From an uncultured Pelagibacteraceae bacterium (GTDB lineage: Bacteria; Pseudomonadota; Alphaproteobacteria; Pelagibacterales; Pelagibacteraceae): DNA of 64,000 nt. The position numbers were made by a program, and so were the translations under genes. Location of the stretch: assembly GCA_902601705.1 (NCBI GenBank), contig CACKNV010000003.1:62001-126000 (forward strand), given 5' to 3'. The notes under the pieces are model-generated. The model saw only the letters and a program-made list of their open reading frames with translations. It did not search any database and was not told the origin of the DNA. Positions 31,656 through 40,419 of this stretch are shown here, one piece after another (position 1 is the stretch's first letter; each line of letters begins with the position of its first letter).

Positions 31656-32337
31656 AAAAAAAAAATCAAAAATTATTTTAAGAGTTCTAAATAAAATTTA
31701 TCCTGAAGTTCCTATACCACTCAATTACAAAAATACATTTACTCTTTTAGTTTCTGTGTTGCTCTCAGCACAATGTACAGATGTAAATGTTAATAATGTT
31801 ACAAAAGATATCTATCCAAAATACAATAAGCCAGCTCATTTTGTAAAACTTGGAAGAAGAAAAATTGAACGATTAATAAAAAGAATAGGAATATTCAGAG
31901 TTAAAGCTAAAAGTATTTTTTATTTATCGAAAACTTTAGTTGAAAAATATAAAGGTAAAGTTCCAAATACTTATGCAGAATTAGAGCAATTGCCTGGCGT
32001 AGGTCATAAAACTGCAAGTGTTGTTATGTCTCAAGGTTTTGGTTTTCCTGCTTTCCCAGTAGACACTCATATTCATAGATTAGCTCAAAGATGGGGTTTA
32101 ACGGATGGTAAAAATGTTGTGCAAACTGAAAAAGATTTAAAAGCAGCTTTCCCAAAAAAATACTGGAACAGACTTCACCTCCAAATAATTTGGTACGGCA
32201 GGGAATATTGTAAGGCTAGAGATTGTTATGGAATTACTTGTAAAATTTGCAAAAGCTGTTATCCAAATAGAAAAAAAACCTGTAAAAACAAAGAAAGCTT
32301 AAATGAAAGTCTTAGGAATCGGCAATGCTATTGTTGA
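31648..32337 (+). CDS. nth: Endonuclease III
   Basis: LLSAQCTDVNVN; LEQLPGVGHKTASVV HhH; FPVDTHIHRLAQRWGL. Confidence 0.95.
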   Translation: MNKKKKSKIILRVLNKIYPEVPIPLNYKNTFTLLVSVLLSAQCTDVNVNNVTKDIYPKYNKPAHFVKLGRRKIERLIKRIGIFRVKAKSIFYLSKTLVEKYKGKVPNTYAELEQLPGVGHKTASVVMSQGFGFPAFPVDTHIHRLAQRWGLTDGKNVVQTEKDLKAAFPKKYWNRLHLQIIWYGREYCKARDCYGITCKICKSCYPNRKKTCKNKESLNESLRNRQCYC

Positions 32338-33235
32338 TGTAATTTGTAAAGTTGAAGACAAATTTATCACTCAAAATAATTTAATCAAAAGCACAATGAA
32401 GCTTGTAGATGAAACTGAGTTTAAAAAACTTTTATCCACTCTCAAAATAGAAGAAACTGTTTCTGGTGGGTCAGTAGCAAACTCTATAGTAGGTCTTTCT
32501 CAACTTGGTGACGATGTAGGATTTATTGGAAAGGTTTGTGATGATGATTTAGGCAAAAAGTATGAAAATGGTTTAAAAAAAGAAAATGTAAGTTTTTTTT
32601 ACTCAAAAAAAAAAGAAAAAATACCAACTGGTACTTGTTTAATATTGATTACTCCTGACTCGGAAAGAACAATGGTAACCTTTTTAGGAACAGCAGGAAA
32701 AATCAATGAAAATGACATTGATACAAGTGCGGTTAAAAATAGTAACATCTTATTTCTCGAGGGCTATCTTTGGGACGAAGGTGAGCCTAAAAAAGCATTT
32801 GAGAAAGCTATAAATAATTCTAACAGAGTCGCAATGTCACTATCAGACTTGTTTTGTGTCGAGAGGCATAAACCTCATTTTCTAGAGATAGTAAAAAATA
32901 AATTAGATATCACGTTTGCTAATGAGCAAGAAATCATGTCACTAATTGACGCTAAAAAGTTTGATGATGTGATCAATTTTGCAAAAGAAATTAATAAATT
33001 AATTGTTATTACTCGAGGAGAAAAAGGCGCTATAGCAATAAGTAAAAATGAAATTCAAGAATGCTCTGCAAAAAAAAATCTTAGAATTATAGATCTAACT
33101 GGTGCGGGAGATTTATTTGCAGGTGGCTTTTTACATGGAATAATTAACAAAAAATCTTTAAAAGAAAGCTTAGAAACTGGCACTGAAATGTCCTCAAAAG
33201 TAATTCAAATTATTGGCGCTAGACTTAAAAAATAA
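32303..33235 (+). CDS. PfkB-family carbohydrate/adenosine kinase
   Basis: GGSVANSIVGLSQLG; DLTGAGDLFAGGFLHG. Confidence 0.9.
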   Translation: MKVLGIGNAIVDVICKVEDKFITQNNLIKSTMKLVDETEFKKLLSTLKIEETVSGGSVANSIVGLSQLGDDVGFIGKVCDDDLGKKYENGLKKENVSFFYSKKKEKIPTGTCLILITPDSERTMVTFLGTAGKINENDIDTSAVKNSNILFLEGYLWDEGEPKKAFEKAINNSNRVAMSLSDLFCVERHKPHFLEIVKNKLDITFANEQEIMSLIDAKKFDDVINFAKEINKLIVITRGEKGAIAISKNEIQECSAKKNLRIIDLTGAGDLFAGGFLHGIINKKSLKESLETGTEMSSKVIQIIGARLKK

Positions 33236-33236
33236 T

Positions 33237-33344
33237 TTATTTTTTTTTTCTTTTAAAGCTTCCCTTGCCCTTTTTAGGTTTAACAACTCTTTTTCTATAT
33301 TTTGATGTAAAAAGATCTTTGGCTATCTTATTTCTTTTTTTCAT
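33237..33344 (-). CDS. Mini-ArfA-like ribosome rescue factor (35 aa)
   Basis: Own translation: MKKRNKIAKDLFTSKYRKRVVKPKKGKGSFKRKKK*. RKRVVKPKKGKGSFKRK aligns with E. coli ArfA RQRVEKNKKGKGSYMRK (recalled sequence). ATGA overlap with the upstream regulator; not in the ORF track. Confidence 0.75.
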   Translation of the reverse strand: MKKRNKIAKDLFTSKYRKRVVKPKKGKGSFKRKKK

Positions 33345-33946
33345 AGATAATAACCATCTTTATTATTATAGATAAAATTATTATCCATAAATTTATCAGC
33401 AATTTTTTTTCTTAATCTATAAATATGTGTCTCAACTGTATGAGTATCTGCGTCAGTAGAATAGTTCCAAACAGTAGACAAAATCTTATCTTTTGAAATT
33501 GGTCTTTTTATATTTAATAATAATTCAAGAAGTTGAACTTCTTTTTCTGTAAGAGTAATAAAATTATCTAATTGAGATAGTTTTCTTTCATTTTTGTTCA
33601 GAAAATAATTTTTAATTTCTATTGAAGAGTTCTTATTAAATTTTTTTTTTACTGCTGAATTCTCTACTATTAGGTTAATTTCTTTTAATGTCGCTGGTAA
33701 ATTTAAATAACCATCAAAATTTTTTAATGTACCGCTTGTTTCTCCAGCACATATTTTTATATAATTGTTATTCTCAATAAGTTCCTTTTGTTTTTTATCT
33801 TTTAAAGCATCAATATGAAATAAAATAATATTATAATTTTCATTTATATTTTTGGATAAAGCGTTAAACTTTAAAAAAGGTTTTAATTCATCTAATGTCG
33901 ATATGAAGGAGGCAGGACCTAAGATTAATACATTTAATTTATGCAT
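33341..33946 (-). CDS. OmpR/PhoB-type winged-helix regulator with degenerate N-terminal receiver-like domain
   Basis: C-terminal LTEKEVQLLELLLNIKRPISKDKILSTVWNY...THTVETHIYRLRKKI wHTH. Confidence 0.85.
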   Translation of the reverse strand: MHKLNVLILGPASFISTLDELKPFLKFNALSKNINENYNIILFHIDALKDKKQKELIENNNYIKICAGETSGTLKNFDGYLNLPATLKEINLIVENSAVKKKFNKNSSIEIKNYFLNKNERKLSQLDNFITLTEKEVQLLELLLNIKRPISKDKILSTVWNYSTDADTHTVETHIYRLRKKIADKFMDNNFIYNNKDGYYL

Positions 33947-34441
33947 ATTATTATAAACAAAAATTTCTTAACTTATAAGAACTATAAAGCAAAATGCTCT
34001 GTAGGTAAAAGGGGAATTGGTTATAAAAAAAAAGAGGGCGATCTAATTACGCCAAAAGGACTGTATAGGATTAAGTGTGTTTTGTATAGAAAAGATAGAA
34101 TAAAAAAAGTTATATCTAAAATCAAAAAAATTATTATTAAAAAAAATATGGGATGGTGTGATGATCCCAGATCCAAAGCATATAATAAACTTATTAAATT
34201 GCCTTCCAACTTTAGTTATGAAAAGTTATATAGAGAGAATAATATCTACGATATAATTTTAGTGTTAAATTATAATATGAATCCTATTATAAAAAATAAA
34301 GGTAGTGCAATTTTTATTCATGTTTCAAAAGAAAACTATAAAAAAACTGAAGGTTGCATTGGATTAAAAAAAATACATCTTCTCAAAATTTTAGAAATCA
34401 TAAAAAAGAATACAAAAGTTAAGATCGTGAGCCAAAGATAG
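33941..34441 (+). CDS. L,D-transpeptidase family (YkuD-type) protein
   Basis: GxxxxGDLITPKGLYRI; SAIFIHVSKENYKKTEGCIGL (catalytic HxxxxxxxxxxxGC). Confidence 0.85.
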   Translation: MHIIINKNFLTYKNYKAKCSVGKRGIGYKKKEGDLITPKGLYRIKCVLYRKDRIKKVISKIKKIIIKKNMGWCDDPRSKAYNKLIKLPSNFSYEKLYRENNIYDIILVLNYNMNPIIKNKGSAIFIHVSKENYKKTEGCIGLKKIHLLKILEIIKKNTKVKIVSQR

Positions 34442-35069
34442 AGCTTCCAATTCTTACAAAATTTGATCCATGTTTAATAGCTGCTATATAATCTGCGGAC
34501 ATACCCATACTTAAATTTTCCAGAGCTAAAGATTTATTTAAAGTATTGGTTGTTTTAAAAAAATTATCTACGTTTTGGTCTATAGGAGGAATTACCATTA
34601 AACCTAAAATATTAAGATTAATTTCATTTACACAATAATTATAAAATGCATCTAGTTCTCCAACTGGTATACCTGATTTTTGAATTTCATTACCAACATT
34701 TACTTGTATGAAATAATTTAAATTTTTATTTAAGCTTTTTTGATATTTTGCAAGAGCGTCAGCAAGTTTGGGGTTATCTAGTGAATGGATATAATCAAAA
34801 AGCTTCACCGCATCCTTAGCCTTGTTTGTTTGTAATTTTCCAACCATATGAAGTTTCAAATTTTGATTTTCTTTTTTAGTCTCTAACCATTTTACTTGGG
34901 CTTCTTGAACTTTATTTTCACCAAAATGTAAATGACCATGATCTATTAAAGGTTTTATATAATCTAAAGAAAAAGTTTTGCTTACTGCGATAATATTAAT
35001 TGGCTTATTAAATCCTAATGAAGTTATTTTAGATTTTATTTTTTCAAATCTTTCAATTATTGTGCTCAT
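34419..35069 (-). CDS. YggS-family PLP homeostasis protein
   Basis: INIIAVSKTF; HFGENKVQEA; LSMGMSADYIAAIKHGSNFVRIGSSIFG. Start trimmed from 35090 to ATG at 35069. Confidence 0.93.
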   Translation of the reverse strand: MSTIIERFEKIKSKITSLGFNKPINIIAVSKTFSLDYIKPLIDHGHLHFGENKVQEAQVKWLETKKENQNLKLHMVGKLQTNKAKDAVKLFDYIHSLDNPKLADALAKYQKSLNKNLNYFIQVNVGNEIQKSGIPVGELDAFYNYCVNEINLNILGLMVIPPIDQNVDNFFKTTNTLNKSLALENLSMGMSADYIAAIKHGSNFVRIGSSIFGSRS

Positions 35070-35642
35070 ATGTTTACAAAAAAAAATCAATATTTTTTAT
35101 TAATAGAAAATATCAAAGATATAGATTTTAAAAACATAAAAACAAGGAATAAATTTTCAATAATTTATAGAAATAATAAAAAGGCTGATAAATTAGAGGA
35201 TCTTCTTAAATTTAGGCGAAAATGCAAATTAAAAGGCGTAATGTTTTATGTTGCTAATAATATCTCACTTGCAGTTACTCTAAATTCTGATGGTATTTTC
35301 TTGTCATCTTTTAATAAAAGACTTGATATTCTAAATTATAGAAAATTAAATTATAAAATAATTGGCTCGGCACACAATTTTAAAGAAATTATATTTAAGA
35401 AAAAGCAAGGATGCTCATTTATTTTATTGTCTAAGCTTTTTACTGTTGATTATAATAAAGACGCTCCGCATTTAGGTATTGTGAAATTTAATAACTACTC
35501 CAGAATTTTAAAAAAACTGATTCCGTTAGGAGGGATTAAAGAAAAAAATCTTAACAATTTAAAAAATGTTCTCTGTGAGGGATTTGCTATTTTATCTGAG
35601 GTAAAAAAAAAGCCGGCTAATATAATTAACCGGCTTTTTTAA
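35070..35642 (+). CDS. Divergent ThiE/TenI-like TIM-barrel protein
   Basis: DGIFLSS, IIGSAHNFKEI, LIPLGGIKEKNL align with the ThiE scaffold but several motif positions are altered. Confidence 0.65.
   Translation: MFTKKNQYFLLIENIKDIDFKNIKTRNKFSIIYRNNKKADKLEDLLKFRRKCKLKGVMFYVANNISLAVTLNSDGIFLSSFNKRLDILNYRKLNYKIIGSAHNFKEIIFKKKQGCSFILLSKLFTVDYNKDAPHLGIVKFNNYSRILKKLIPLGGIKEKNLNNLKNVLCEGFAILSEVKKKPANIINRLF
35603..35641. terminator. Bidirectional intrinsic terminator between the ThiE-like gene and the porin
   Basis: AAAAAAAGCCGG...CCGGCTTTTTT; A/T tracts on both sides; overlaps the final ThiE-like codons. Confidence 0.85.
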
Positions 35643-35662
35643 ATTTTTAACTATTGCTTAAA

Positions 35663-36706
35663 TTAGAAAGCAATCGCTAATGAAATTATAGTTTGGTTTT
35701 CGTCTGAACCTTCTGTGTAGTCAGAATTGCTAACTTCAGCTTGAGCTACACCAATTGTAGCACCACCTGTAGTGTATGCTATCTGAATAGATTTTTGTTC
35801 CATTTCTACTTCAGTTGTAGTTCCAGCTGTTGCACCTGCAGCAACTGTATTTCTAGCTACTTTGTTAGATTCATCTATGTTGTAAGACACAGAAACAGCT
35901 TCATTTACATCAAATTGAATTCCGATGAAGTTGTTTTCATAGTAAGTGATCTCACCAGATTCTACTGCTGGTTGGTATCCACCTTCTACATAACCAACTG
36001 TCACTGGACCCATTGTGTATTTAGCACCAATGTTTGCAGATACACCTTCTTCTGTCGAAATAGCTACGCCAGTTTCGTTAGAAGTTTGTGCAGCATCTGC
36101 TTGAAGTGATAAACCATCAATTGGAGAAGCTGTAACGTTAATTTGCGTTAAGTTTCTTCCAGTTGAGTGTGATGCTGGATTGCTGTTAGCATCTTTTGCT
36201 GACATTTGAGCTGTATCGTTCATATCTGGCACATAACCAAGTTTGATTTGCGCACCGAATGGAAGAGCATCAGCTGGTGAATGGTATTGGATATTTCCAT
36301 AACCATCTACATCATAACCAGTTTGGAAAGTTGCTGGAGAGTGGTAATCAAAACCAGGTCCCATAGCACCTACACCGTGCAATTCTTTAGACATTCCACC
36401 TTCTGTAATGTATAAACCAATAGCACCCATGTCAGTTCCAATTTCTAATCTAGTGTCATCGTTATTAGCTGCAGCGTTATCTAATTGTACTTGGTATTTC
36501 CAAGTGAAACCATTGTCTAACTCACCGCTAGCTGTAAAGTCTAACTCGTTAGAGATACCTAGTGTTTTTCCAGAGCCAGAACTATCACCTCCGATAGAGT
36601 ATGTAGCTGTAGCGCCACCAGTTACACTCATTTCACCTGCGTAAGATGGAGCGATAACTAATGCTGAAAATAAGATACCTACTAATAATTTAGATATTTT
36701 TTTCAT
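35663..36706 (-). CDS. Outer-membrane porin
   Basis: Signal peptide MKKISKLLVGILFSALVIAPSYA; beta-barrel repeats; terminal aromatic residue (..SLAIAF). Confidence 0.88.
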   Translation of the reverse strand: MKKISKLLVGILFSALVIAPSYAGEMSVTGGATATYSIGGDSSGSGKTLGISNELDFTASGELDNGFTWKYQVQLDNAAANNDDTRLEIGTDMGAIGLYITEGGMSKELHGVGAMGPGFDYHSPATFQTGYDVDGYGNIQYHSPADALPFGAQIKLGYVPDMNDTAQMSAKDANSNPASHSTGRNLTQINVTASPIDGLSLQADAAQTSNETGVAISTEEGVSANIGAKYTMGPVTVGYVEGGYQPAVESGEITYYENNFIGIQFDVNEAVSVSYNIDESNKVARNTVAAGATAGTTTEVEMEQKSIQIAYTTGGATIGVAQAEVSNSDYTEGSDENQTIISLAIAF

Positions 36707-36731
36707 TGTGTTTCCTTTGTTTGTTTTAAAT

Positions 36732-36749
36732 AAATTGTAATTACAATTT
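36732..36749. promoter_or_regulatory. 18-bp perfect palindrome AAATTGTAATTACAATTT upstream of the porin
   Basis: Read directly; centred about 34 bp upstream of the porin start. Confidence 0.5.
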
Positions 36750-36922
36750 GAACGAAAATTACTACAATTGCGTTTTTTTTCACTATTTAAGGCTTTTTTT
36801 TAGCTTAATTTTTCATTATGTTGCAAAAATGTCACTATATTTTTATTAAAAATAGCATTATTTCAATGATTTTAATGATTTTAGTCTAAACTAATATATT
36901 ACTTAATTATTACCTTTTTTTT

Positions 36923-37438
36923 ATGAAAAACTTCAAAATTTTTATCATATTAATTACTAGTTCATTAATTCTGCTCACAAGCTGTAATAACAAAAAAATG
37001 GATCCTAATAGGCCAATAAGTGCAGAGGATAAAAGAAGAAAAAATATAGAGGAAGGTAGAGGTGCATCTATTGGATCAATATTAGGCTCTAGAAGGGGAA
37101 CCAATTATGAATTTAGTACTTCCAATCCTTTATGGAGAGCTACTCTAGAAACATTAGATTTTTTACCTTTAAGCACTGTTGATTATTCTGGTGGAGTAGT
37201 AATCACAGATTGGTATTCAGAGCAAAGTAGCGGTGAGGCAATTAAGATAACAGTTAGGTTTATGTCAAATGAAATAAGAAGTGACTCATTAAAAATAATT
37301 GTACACAAAAAAAGTTGCACGAAAAGTCTTGAATGCACAACGTCACTATCATCGAACGACAAAATTAAAAATGAATTGCTATCTGTTATTTTAAAAAAAG
37401 CAGCAGTTTTTGGAAAAGAAAAGAAAAAGAAAAAATAA
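36923..37438 (+). CDS. DUF3576-like lipoprotein
   Basis: Lipobox [38 protein letters not shown]; upstream of leuS. Confidence 0.85.
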   Translation: MKNFKIFIILITSSLILLTSCNNKKMDPNRPISAEDKRRKNIEEGRGASIGSILGSRRGTNYEFSTSNPLWRATLETLDFLPLSTVDYSGGVVITDWYSEQSSGEAIKITVRFMSNEIRSDSLKIIVHKKSCTKSLECTTSLSSNDKIKNELLSVILKKAAVFGKEKKKKK

Positions 37439-37443
37439 CAGCG

Positions 37444-39948
37444 ATGGAGAGATATAATTTTCAAGTAATTGAAAAAAAATGGCAAATAGAATTTTCAAAA
37501 AAAAAATTATATAGAGAAAAAGGTAACAAATTTTATTGCCTAGAAATGTTTCCGTATCCTTCAGGAAAAATTCATATGGGGCACGTTAGAAACTACACAA
37601 TTGGAGATGTGATAGCTCGCTATAAATATTTAAATGGCTACAATGTTTTACATCCAATGGGTTGGGATGCTTTTGGTTTACCAGCAGAAAATGCTTCAAA
37701 ACAAAACAATTTACATCCGAAAGATTGGACTAATCAAAATATTAAAAATATGAAATCACAACTAAAAATGCTTGGTTTATCAATTGATTGGGATCTAGAA
37801 TTCTCTACTTGTGATAAAGATTATTACAAGCATCAACAAGAGATATTCATTGACTTTTTTAATCAAGGTTTGGTCTCCAGAAAAGAGACATATGTAAATT
37901 GGGATCCTGTTGAAAAAACTGTTTTAGCTAATGAACAAGTAATAGATGGCAAAGGGTGGAGATCTAATGCCATAGTAGAAAGAAAGAAATTATCGCAATG
38001 GTTTTTAAATATAACAAAATTTTCTGATGAACTTTTAGAAGATTTAGAAAAGTTAGAAGGTTGGCCTGAAAAGGTTAAACTCATGCAAAAAAATTGGATT
38101 GGAAAATCTTTTGGATGTGAAATTGACTTTCAAATAGACAGTGAAAAGGAATTTGTTAAAATTTTTACGACCAGACCAGACACAATTTTTGGTGCAAGTT
38201 TTATAGCTTTATCTGTCGACCATCCATTAAGTAAAAATTTTCAAAGTAATGGAAATTTTAATGAGTTTAAGAAAGAGTGTAACAAAACTGGAACGACCGA
38301 AGAAGCTCTAGCGCATGCGGAAAAAATAGGTTTCGATACTGGGCTTTTTGTAAAACACCCTTTTCTCGATAAGAAAATTCCAATTTATTTTGCAAATTTT
38401 GTATTGATGGATTACGGAACTGGAGCCATATTTGGATGCCCTGCACACGATCAGCGTGATTTTGATTTTGCTAAAAAATATAATCTAGGAATAATAAAAG
38501 TTGTTGATGATAGTAAACTAGGAGAGCTAGAGGAGGCATATACGGGTAGTGGAAAATTGATTAACTCAGATTTTTTAAACGGTTTAGATGTATCTGCAGC
38601 TAAAGAAAAAATAATTAGCGAAATCGAAAGTAAAAATATCGGAGTGAGAAAAACTCTATATCGATTAAAAGATTGGGGGGTTTCTAGACAAAGATATTGG
38701 GGTTGCCCAATACCAATGATTTATCTTGAAGATGGAAGTGTTGTTCCTGTTGAGAAAAATGAATTACCCGTAGAATTACCTGATGATATAGATTTAAACT
38801 CTCAAGGTAATCCATTGGAATCTCATCCAAAATGGAAGTACACGACTCATAAAGCTACTGGTGAAAAAGCAATTAGAGAAACCGACACGCTTGATACCTT
38901 TGTTGATTCCTCGTGGTACTTTTTGAGATTTTGTTCACCAAATCATCAAAAGTCTCCCTTTGATGAGGAAAAAATTAATTATTGGATGCCTGTTGATCAA
39001 TATATTGGTGGAATTGAACATGCCATACTTCACTTATTATATTCTCGTTTTTTCACAAAAGGCTTAAATAAATTTAATAATAAAATTGGAATTTCAGAAC
39101 CTTTTAAAAATCTTTTCACACAAGGTATGGTCTGTCATGAGTCTTATAAAGATAAAAATGGCAATTGGCTTTATCCTAATGAAATAATTAAGGTAGATTC
39201 TAAAACTGTTGTTAAAAAAACTGATAAATCAAAAGTCACAGTTTTTCCACCAGAGTCAATGTCTAAATCCAAAAAAAATACAATTGATCCTGAAATTATG
39301 ATTAAGGATTATGGTGCCGATGCCGTAAGATGGTTTATATTGTCTGACAGTCCGCCTGAAAAAGATGTCCAATGGTCCGATAGCGGAGTTGTTTCATCAA
39401 ACAAGTTTCTTCAAAAAATTTGGGATTTAAATTACTCAATAAATAATAGAAAAGAAAAGAAAATAAACCAAAAAAATGAGAAAGAGTTTATTTCAACTAT
39501 TAATAGTTATATTAATAAAATAAATAATTCGATAAATGACTTCAGATTTAATGTCTCTATAGCTGCTTTTTATGAAATTTATAATCATTTTACTAGTTTC
39601 ATGAAAAAAGATTTGAGCAACAGTACTCTAAAAGAATATATAATTAAAATAAATAAGTTAATGATACCTTTTGTACCTCATTTGGCTCATGAATGTTTAA
39701 ATTTATTAAAATGTAAAAGTATAAATGAATGGCCCAAGATAGAAAAAAGTTTTTTAGAAGAAATAAATTTTGCTATTCAAATTAATGGCAAAACAAGAGA
39801 TATAATTAAAATCAAAAAAAACTCTAAAGTAGAGACAATTAATAAAATCGTTCTTAGTGGATCAAAAGCAAAGAAATACCTTGAAGATAAAAAAATTATT
39901 AAAACTATATTTGTAAATAATAAAATAATTAATTACATAATAAAATAA
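37444..39948 (+). CDS. leuS: Leucyl-tRNA synthetase
   Basis: [16 protein letters not shown] (HIGH), SMSKSKKN (KMSKS). Confidence 0.98.
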   Translation: MERYNFQVIEKKWQIEFSKKKLYREKGNKFYCLEMFPYPSGKIHMGHVRNYTIGDVIARYKYLNGYNVLHPMGWDAFGLPAENASKQNNLHPKDWTNQNIKNMKSQLKMLGLSIDWDLEFSTCDKDYYKHQQEIFIDFFNQGLVSRKETYVNWDPVEKTVLANEQVIDGKGWRSNAIVERKKLSQWFLNITKFSDELLEDLEKLEGWPEKVKLMQKNWIGKSFGCEIDFQIDSEKEFVKIFTTRPDTIFGASFIALSVDHPLSKNFQSNGNFNEFKKECNKTGTTEEALAHAEKIGFDTGLFVKHPFLDKKIPIYFANFVLMDYGTGAIFGCPAHDQRDFDFAKKYNLGIIKVVDDSKLGELEEAYTGSGKLINSDFLNGLDVSAAKEKIISEIESKNIGVRKTLYRLKDWGVSRQRYWGCPIPMIYLEDGSVVPVEKNELPVELPDDIDLNSQGNPLESHPKWKYTTHKATGEKAIRETDTLDTFVDSSWYFLRFCSPNHQKSPFDEEKINYWMPVDQYIGGIEHAILHLLYSRFFTKGLNKFNNKIGISEPFKNLFTQGMVCHESYKDKNGNWLYPNEIIKVDSKTVVKKTDKSKVTVFPPESMSKSKKNTIDPEIMIKDYGADAVRWFILSDSPPEKDVQWSDSGVVSSNKFLQKIWDLNYSINNRKEKKINQKNEKEFISTINSYINKINNSINDFRFNVSIAAFYEIYNHFTSFMKKDLSNSTLKEYIIKINKLMIPFVPHLAHECLNLLKCKSINEWPKIEKSFLEEINFAIQINGKTRDIIKIKKNSKVETINKIVLSGSKAKKYLEDKKIIKTIFVNNKIINYIIK

Positions 39949-39951
39949 ATT

Positions 39952-40419
39952 ATGACAAAAAAACTAAATATAATTATTATATTTCTTCTTATAAGCGCAT
40001 GTGGCTTTAAAGTAGTGAAACAATCAGAGTTAAAAAATTATTATATTTCAAATGTAAAGACAAATGGAGATAAAAGGATCAGCTATCTAATTAAGAATAA
40101 TCTTTTAAATTCAATTAAAGACCAAAGTAAAGAACCGCTAAACATAGAATTGAGTATTAAAAAAACAAAAGGAATTAAAGAAAAAAATATTAAAAATGAG
40201 GTAACTAAATATCAAATTTCAATCAATGTGATTGTCGAAATTAAAAATAAAGATTTCACTAAAAATGACCAAATAATTATAGTAAAAACAGGCGAATATA
40301 TTGTGAGTGATCAGTATTCTAAAACTATCAACAATGAAAAAAAATTAATAGATATTTTAACAAACGACTTATCAGACGAGATAATATTTAAACTCTCTGA
40401 AAGGATTAATGATTTATAA
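39952..40419 (+). CDS. lptE: LPS assembly lipoprotein LptE-like
   Basis: ISACGFKVV lipobox; position between leuS and holA. Confidence 0.8.
   Translation: MTKKLNIIIIFLLISACGFKVVKQSELKNYYISNVKTNGDKRISYLIKNNLLNSIKDQSKEPLNIELSIKKTKGIKEKNIKNEVTKYQISINVIVEIKNKDFTKNDQIIIVKTGEYIVSDQYSKTINNEKKLIDILTNDLSDEIIFKLSERINDL

Noticed and set aside
35741-36644. Cys/Ser-rich plus-strand ORFs opposite the porin
   Set aside because: Shadow ORFs of a repetitive beta-barrel gene.
36817-36888. Short ORF (MLQKCHYIFIKNSIISMILMILV) upstream of DUF3576 gene
   Set aside because: Too short, no SD or conserved pattern; expected by chance in this AT-rich gap.
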